The notes under the pieces: generated by a model
Databases searched by the model: none
Told to the model about the DNA's origin: nothing
What the model saw: only the letters and a program-made list of their open reading frames with translations
Origin: HGM04593 sp045630965
Lineage (GTDB): Bacteria > Bacteroidota > Bacteroidia > Bacteroidales > Bacteroidaceae
Assembly: GCA_045630965.1 (NCBI GenBank)
Contig: JAZQTU010000034.1
Span: 1 to 17,348, forward strand
Length of the DNA stretch: 17,348 nt
Reading direction: 5' to 3'
Translations under genes and position numbers: made by a program
Part shown: positions 13,790 to 17,348 of the stretch, piece after piece
Layout: every line of letters starts with the position of its first letter
Numbering within the stretch: the first letter of the stretch is position 1

Positions 13790-15082
13790 ATGGGATATCT
13801 ATTCACATCAGAATCAGTATCGGAAGGACACCCTGACAAGGTAGCAGACCAGATTTCAGACGCAGTCCTTGACGAACTTCTCGCATTTGACCCCAATTCA
13901 AAGGTTGCATGCGAAACACTTGTAACAACAGGACAGGCAGTAATTGCAGGCGAGGTAAAATCGTCGGCATACGTTGATTTGCAGGACATCGCACGACGTG
14001 TTATCAACAGGATAGGATACACCAAGAGCGAATACATGTTCGACGGCAACTCATGTGGTATATTTTCAGCCATACATGAACAGAGCCCCGACATCAACCG
14101 TGGCGTAGAACGCGAAGACCCAATGGAACAGGGTGCTGGCGACCAGGGAATGATGTTCGGTTACGCAACAAATGAGACAGAGAACTATATGCCTGTTTCA
14201 CTCGACCTCTCACATTTGATTTTGACAGAACTTGCCGAGATACGTCGCGAAGGCAAAGTGATGACATACCTGCGTCCGGACTCAAAAAGCCAGGTGACAG
14301 TAGAATACAACGACGACAACAAACCTGTACGTATTGACACCATTGTCGTATCTACACAGCATGACGATTTCATTCTCCCCACAGAAGAGGGCGACGCTGC
14401 ACAGTTGGCTGCAGACGCTGCACAGATTGCAAAGATCAAGGAGGATGTTCTCAATATCCTGATGCCACGCGTAAAAGCAAAGATAACATCGGAAAGCGTT
14501 CTTGCACTATTCAACGATGATATCAAATATCATGTAAACCCGACAGGTAAGTTCGTCATTGGAGGACCTCATGGCGATACCGGCCTTACAGGACGCAAGA
14601 TAATCGTTGACACATACGGAGGCAAGGGCGCTCACGGTGGTGGCGCATTCAGTGGCAAGGACCCCAGCAAGGTAGACCGCAGCGCAGCATACGCAGCACG
14701 CCATATCGCCAAGAACCTCGTAGCTGCAGGAGTTGCCGATGAAGCACTCATACAGTTGTCATATGCAATTGGTGTTGCACAGCCTGTGAGCGTGTTCGTA
14801 AACACATACGGCACATCAAAGGTAGCTCTTACAGACGGAGAGATAGCACAGAAGGTACAGCAGTTGTTCGACCTGCGTCCGAAAGCCATTGAGGAGCGCT
14901 TGAAGCTTCGCAATCCAATATACAGCGAAACAGCTTCATACGGCCACATGGGACGTACACCACAGATTGTTACAAAGCGTTTCACTTCGCGTTACCTCGA
15001 TGCAAAAGAGATAGAGGTAGAGCTCTTCACATGGGAAAAGCTCGACTATGTCGAAAAGGTGAAAGAGGCGTTCAACATCTAA
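13790..15082 (+). CDS. metK: S-adenosylmethionine synthetase MetK
   Basis: Makes SAM from methionine and ATP. 430 residues, longer than the ~384 of E. coli because of an insertion around residues 195-220 (HDDFILPTEEGDAAQLAADA region), as I recall for Bacteroidales MetK. Signatures: GHPDK (13-17), the GAGDQGMMFGYA methionine-loop motif (115-126), GGPHGDTGLTGRK (258-270), and the phosphate-binding GAHGGGAFSGKDP (280-292). The ATG at 13790 directly precedes MGYLFTSESVSEGHPDK, the usual N terminus. The probable SAM-II element upstream suggests feedback control by the product. The following gene begins 3 nt after the stop; CATCT (15076-15080) and AGATG (15084-15088) form a small stem joining the stop and next start. 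Confidence 0.98.
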   Translation: MGYLFTSESVSEGHPDKVADQISDAVLDELLAFDPNSKVACETLVTTGQAVIAGEVKSSAYVDLQDIARRVINRIGYTKSEYMFDGNSCGIFSAIHEQSPDINRGVEREDPMEQGAGDQGMMFGYATNETENYMPVSLDLSHLILTELAEIRREGKVMTYLRPDSKSQVTVEYNDDNKPVRIDTIVVSTQHDDFILPTEEGDAAQLAADAAQIAKIKEDVLNILMPRVKAKITSESVLALFNDDIKYHVNPTGKFVIGGPHGDTGLTGRKIIVDTYGGKGAHGGGAFSGKDPSKVDRSAAYAARHIAKNLVAAGVADEALIQLSYAIGVAQPVSVFVNTYGTSKVALTDGEIAQKVQQLFDLRPKAIEERLKLRNPIYSETASYGHMGRTPQIVTKRFTSRYLDAKEIEVELFTWEKLDYVEKVKEAFNI

Positions 15083-15085
15083 AAG

Positions 15086-15733
15086 ATGGGCAAGATAAGC
15101 GATTGGGTAAACAGACAAAGACATAACAGAGGATACGGAATACAATCCCCATCGGAGTTCTTCTTTGTCACACAGGTGCTGAAAGAGCACCTGCCCTACT
15201 ACGCTTATGCACTGCTCGATGAGATTGCAAGAAAAAACAATCTCAGGCCAAGGCTTCTCAAGGAGTTGTTCCGCATAACAAACCATTACAAGCCACAGAA
15301 CTGCATTGCAGTAGATTCACCGGCTGTTGCATGCGCAATGACGGTAGCAAAGCCGTCGGCTACATGTTACAGTATTTCCACAAAACCCACAGAAGCGACA
15401 ACAGAAGTACTGCTTGCCGAAACCGGGTGCAATGTACAGCATGGGAATACCGTAAAGCTACTGAATGATGTTCTGGAAAAGGAGAAGAACGCAGGAATGC
15501 TATATATAGGCAACAGCCCCGAGCGAGCAGCAATATTGGAGACAGCCATGCGTTATACAACAGAAAAGAGCATTATTGTGATAGAAGGAGTACAGAACGA
15601 TTCCGCCACGAGGAAATGGTGGCAGAGTATAATTGAAAACCCTGCAACAATAATCACTTATGACATGTACAGCTATGGTTTCCTGCTGTTCAACAGAGAA
15701 AGGCGCAAACAGCATTACACATTAAAACGATAG
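15086..15733 (+). CDS. Methyltransferase-like protein, Bacteroidales type
   Basis: 215 residues. The N terminus carries RHNRGYGIQSPSEFFF (12-27) and LPYYAYALLDE (36-46), a signature I recall from Bacteroidetes proteins annotated as SAM-dependent methyltransferases of the O-methyltransferase-like class. The expected glycine-rich SAM-binding motif I is not visible: the corresponding stretch reads CIAVDSPAVACAM (73-85). Later strands (GMLYIGNSPE; KSIIVIEGVQND, ending near D) fit the Rossmann-like core, and a TITYDMYSYGFLLFNRER end fits the family. Catalytic ability is uncertain. Position 3 nt after metK and 3 nt before the adenosyltransferase indicates co-transcription with SAM synthesis. Confidence 0.65.
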   Translation: MGKISDWVNRQRHNRGYGIQSPSEFFFVTQVLKEHLPYYAYALLDEIARKNNLRPRLLKELFRITNHYKPQNCIAVDSPAVACAMTVAKPSATCYSISTKPTEATTEVLLAETGCNVQHGNTVKLLNDVLEKEKNAGMLYIGNSPERAAILETAMRYTTEKSIIVIEGVQNDSATRKWWQSIIENPATIITYDMYSYGFLLFNRERRKQHYTLKR

Positions 15734-15736
15734 GTC

Positions 15737-16282
15737 ATGGAGGAGAAAAAGGCTACAATCAGCACCGGGACAGGCGATGATGGCACAACATCATTGATTG
15801 GAGGCAAAAGAGTCACAAAAGACCACTTGCGCGTAGAGGCATACGGTACTATAGACGAGCTCAATGCAAACCTTGGACTGTTGTCGGTTACCATTGATGA
15901 CGCAGATATAAAATCCTTCATTGAGCGTACAGAACACAACATGCTGACAATTGGTTGCATCCTTGCCAACGAAGGCAAAAGTGGGTACACCCTTGGCGAC
16001 AAGGAGGTTGAACAGCTACAGGATGCAATAGACAGACTTGAAAAAGCATTGCCGCCTATGCACAGTTTCATTATCCCAGGCGAAACCGAAGCTGCGGCAC
16101 GCGCCAATGTATGCCGCACGGTTTGCCGCCGGGCAGAAAGAAGACTTGTAAGCCTTAAACACGAATGCAATGTAGAGCAGAATATCATGATTTACATGAA
16201 CCGATTGTCGGACTACCTGTTCCTGCTTCAGAGGCTACTGAATGACAACAAGGAAAAAAAATGGGAAAAGCCTTGTAAATAA
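15737..16282 (+). CDS. PduO-type cob(I)yrinic acid a,c-diamide / cobalamin adenosyltransferase
   Basis: Transfers the adenosyl group of ATP to reduced corrinoid to make adenosylcobalamin. 181 residues, usual for the PduO/ATR family. Motifs: the ATP-binding TGTGDDGTTSL (10-20) with IGGKRVTKDH after it, VEAYGTIDELNANLG (33-47), RRAERR (131-136) and NRLSDYLF (155-162). These are the conserved active-site regions and look intact. Starts 3 nt after the methyltransferase-like gene, so it probably shares the metK transcript; a B12 gene behind a SAM-responsive leader is a sensible link through B12-dependent methionine synthesis, but that is inference. Confidence 0.95.
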   Translation: MEEKKATISTGTGDDGTTSLIGGKRVTKDHLRVEAYGTIDELNANLGLLSVTIDDADIKSFIERTEHNMLTIGCILANEGKSGYTLGDKEVEQLQDAIDRLEKALPPMHSFIIPGETEAAARANVCRTVCRRAERRLVSLKHECNVEQNIMIYMNRLSDYLFLLQRLLNDNKEKKWEKPCK

Positions 16283-16302
16283 ACAAATTTACTATATTTT
16301 TG
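16272..16302 (+). promoter_or_regulatory. Promoter of the DUF2795 gene
   Basis: CTTG (16272-16275), a 19-nt spacer and TATTTTTG (16295-16302). The -33 box lies inside the last codons of the adenosyltransferase gene. Start site near 16309 excludes the ATG-like start at 16300 and supports the one at 16333. Confidence 0.65.
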
Positions 16303-16332
16303 CACGCACTTAACAAAAAACACTATTTGGAT

Positions 16333-16554
16333 ATGTATTGGACACTTGAATTAGCTTCAAAATTGGAAGATGCACCATGGCCAGCAACTAAAGATGAACT
16401 CATTGACTACGCTGTACGTTCAGGTGCACCTTTGGAAGTTATAGAGAACTTACAAGAGATAGAGGATGAAGGAGATGTTTATGAAAGCATTGAAGACATT
16501 TGGCCAGACTATCCAAGCAAAGAAGACTTTTTCTTTGACGAGGAAGAGTACTAA
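16333..16554 (+). CDS. DUF2795 small acidic protein
   Basis: 73 residues from MYWTLELASKLEDAPWPATK. A helix-forming segment with the WPATKDELIDYAVRSGAPLEVIENL core (the DUF2795 pattern) is followed by a strongly acidic tail (IEDEGDVYESIEDIWPDYPS and FFFDEEEY). The family is widespread and highly conserved in Bacteroidetes; its function is not established. The gene has its own promoter and a strong terminator, so it is a stand-alone unit, likely well expressed. Confidence 0.88.
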   Translation: MYWTLELASKLEDAPWPATKDELIDYAVRSGAPLEVIENLQEIEDEGDVYESIEDIWPDYPSKEDFFFDEEEY

Positions 16555-16589
16555 TTGCTTGAATCTCTATTAACTAACGCTTTAAGCAC

Positions 16590-16629
16590 ACAAATTGGGC
16601 AACTATTAGTTGCCCAATTTGTCGTTTTT
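16590..16629 (+). terminator. Strong intrinsic terminator of the DUF2795 gene
   Basis: Perfect 15-bp inverted repeat: ACAAATTGGGCAACT (16590-16604) and AGTTGCCCAATTTGT (16608-16622), loop ATT, followed by CG and TTTTT (16625-16629). Marks the end of the housekeeping part of the window. Confidence 0.9.
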
Positions 16630-16733
16630 GAGGGGCATAATCCATTATTTTCTGTAAACAGTAATCGTGTCACTCCCTGATTTTCTTTTGTGTTAAAACA
16701 TGTCAAAAAAGAAGGGTGTTTTGAAAGAATATA
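16630..16733. other. AT-rich non-coding stretch at the start of the accessory region
   Basis: No convincing gene. A 23-codon frame (16700-16771, MSKKKGVLKEYIDKGILG...) begins here and overlaps the next frame; it may be chance or the 5' remnant of a broken gene. Base composition becomes clearly more AT-rich than the genes to the left. Confidence 0.4.
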
Positions 16734-16765
16734 TTGACAAAGGCATTTTGGGCGTTATATATTTG
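16733..16765 (+). promoter_or_regulatory. Candidate promoter for the lipoprotein locus
   Basis: ATTG (16733-16736), a 21-nt spacer and TATATTTG (16758-16765), a full match to the -7 consensus. Start site near 16772. If real, a frame starting at 16734 cannot be translated from it, but the GTG at 16782 or the lipoprotein ATG at 16924 could. Confidence 0.4.
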
Positions 16766-16949
16766 TGGTAACAAAAAGAAAGTGACAAATCAGCAACCTT
16801 GCCACGCAAGCCATACAATAGTTTTACACAACAATTCCGTTGGATATTATTTAGGCAACCAGGCCATTATCAATGGCTGGAGTGAACTAGAACTATTAAA
16901 TCAAGTAATAAATGCTGCAAACAATGGGAAACTCAAGATTATTAAATAA
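16734..16949 (+). CDS. Short orphan reading frame, unknown, possibly the tail of a lost gene
   Basis: Up to 71 residues from a TTG at 16734, or 55 from a GTG at 16782; there is no ATG start. The tail contains SHTIVLHNNSVGYYLGNQ, IINGWSELELLNQVINAA and ends GKLKIIK. It is hydrophilic, without signal peptide or membrane helix, and I do not recognise a family. It overlaps the lipoprotein gene by 26 nt. The absence of a good start, the coherent C-terminal half and the overlap would fit the 3' remnant of a larger gene, for example a toxin whose partner gene follows, but no homology supports this. Confidence 0.35.
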   Translation: MTKAFWALYICGNKKKVTNQQPCHASHTIVLHNNSVGYYLGNQAIINGWSELELLNQVINAANNGKLKIIK

Positions 16950-17348
16950 AAAGATTTTACTCTACACAACATTATTATTTTTACTAATAGGATGTATTGC
17001 AGAAACTCCAAGTGAACCGAAGCTTGAACTTAATTTTAACGAGGTTATTATTGAAGAACCATTCACATTAGAGAAATATTGCATAGAAAGATATGACAGA
17101 ATCTTTATAGTTCAGCCATACTTTGATACAGGAAAAGCAGTCTTCGCCAATCTGAATATGTCAAATGGCTTGAAAAGTCTTTGCAACATAAATACTGTTT
17201 CAGAAACAATATCAACCATTCTATTCATAAAAGATAATAAAGTTCAAGCATACACTATCGCAGAAAGAGAAATCGCAGATCTTGTTACCACAGATTTTGA
17301 AAAACATTACACGTTCCCAATTGACCAAAAGTTTATAATGGACAAGGA
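16924..17348 (+). CDS. Lipoprotein of unknown function (3' truncated by the window)
   Basis: An open frame from ATG at 16924 runs to the window edge with no stop, about 141 residues seen. A lipoprotein signal is clear: basic start MGNSRLLNKK, hydrophobic ILLYTTLLFLLIG and the lipobox LIGC with C24 as the lipidated cysteine. The mature part begins IAETPSEPKLELNFNEV and is rich in alternating strand-like segments (DRIFIVQPYFDTGKAVFANL; STILFIKDNKVQAYTI), suggesting a small beta-rich domain on the periplasmic side or surface. I do not recognise a family. It overlaps the preceding short frame by 26 nt. AT-rich composition differs from the housekeeping genes and hints at acquired DNA. Confidence 0.75.
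   Translation, partial: MGNSRLLNKKILLYTTLLFLLIGCIAETPSEPKLELNFNEVIIEEPFTLEKYCIERYDRIFIVQPYFDTGKAVFANLNMSNGLKSLCNINTVSETISTILFIKDNKVQAYTIAEREIADLVTTDFEKHYTFPIDQKFIMDK

Overview
The window looks like a chromosomal segment from a member of the Bacteroidales (Bacteroidetes), probably near Bacteroidaceae/Prevotellaceae. Evidence: promoters fit the Bacteroidetes pattern TTTG-N19..21-TAnnTTTG; genes generally lack Shine-Dalgarno sequences; and several families typical of the phylum occur (BT_3928-type MauE/DoxX protein, DUF1599, DUF3098, DUF2795, a metK with the Bacteroidales-type insertion). Species cannot be fixed from the sequence alone. No rRNA, tRNA, CRISPR array or insertion sequence was seen.

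Layout. 1-148: start of a leftward gene with a near-perfect promoter. 299-2384: dnaG (primase) with its own promoter and a hairpin across its stop codon. 2448-6972: a leftward six-gene block read dpm1-like glycosyltransferase > DUF1599 > BT_3928-like membrane protein > tpiA > SPOR lipid/peptidoglycan-type protein > folE, with one good promoter upstream (6941-6972) and a strong hairpin terminator facing dnaG. 7101-8429: miaB, converging with a small PspC gene through a perfect 27-bp-arm palindrome. 8962-13232: a rightward block ftsX > DUF3098 > uppP > truB > queA > folK with tight or overlapping junctions. 13233-13789: an intergenic stretch that is not empty: it holds a 54-codon gene with its own promoter, several hairpins and a probable SAM-II (SAM_alpha) riboswitch. 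13790-16282: metK > methyltransferase-like protein > PduO-type cobalamin adenosyltransferase, with 3-nt gaps. 16272-16629: DUF2795 gene as an independent unit (promoter, gene, strong terminator). 16630-17348: AT-rich accessory DNA with an orphan short reading frame overlapping the start of a lipoprotein gene that runs off the right edge.

How the genes connect. Most of the window is housekeeping: replication (dnaG), glycolysis (tpiA), cell envelope and division (ftsX, uppP, dpm1-like), tRNA modification (miaB, truB, queA) and folate synthesis (folE, folK). S-adenosylmethionine is a thread: metK makes it, a probable SAM-sensing RNA sits in its leader, and miaB, queA and perhaps the methyltransferase-like protein consume it. 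The adenosyltransferase adds a vitamin B12 link. FolE supplies the precursor for both folate (FolK) and, in organisms that synthesise it, queuosine (QueA).

The most interesting parts are the small gene between folK and metK, the probable SAM-II element with possible alternative pairings, the long stop-codon palindromes, and the AT-rich lipoprotein locus at the right edge.
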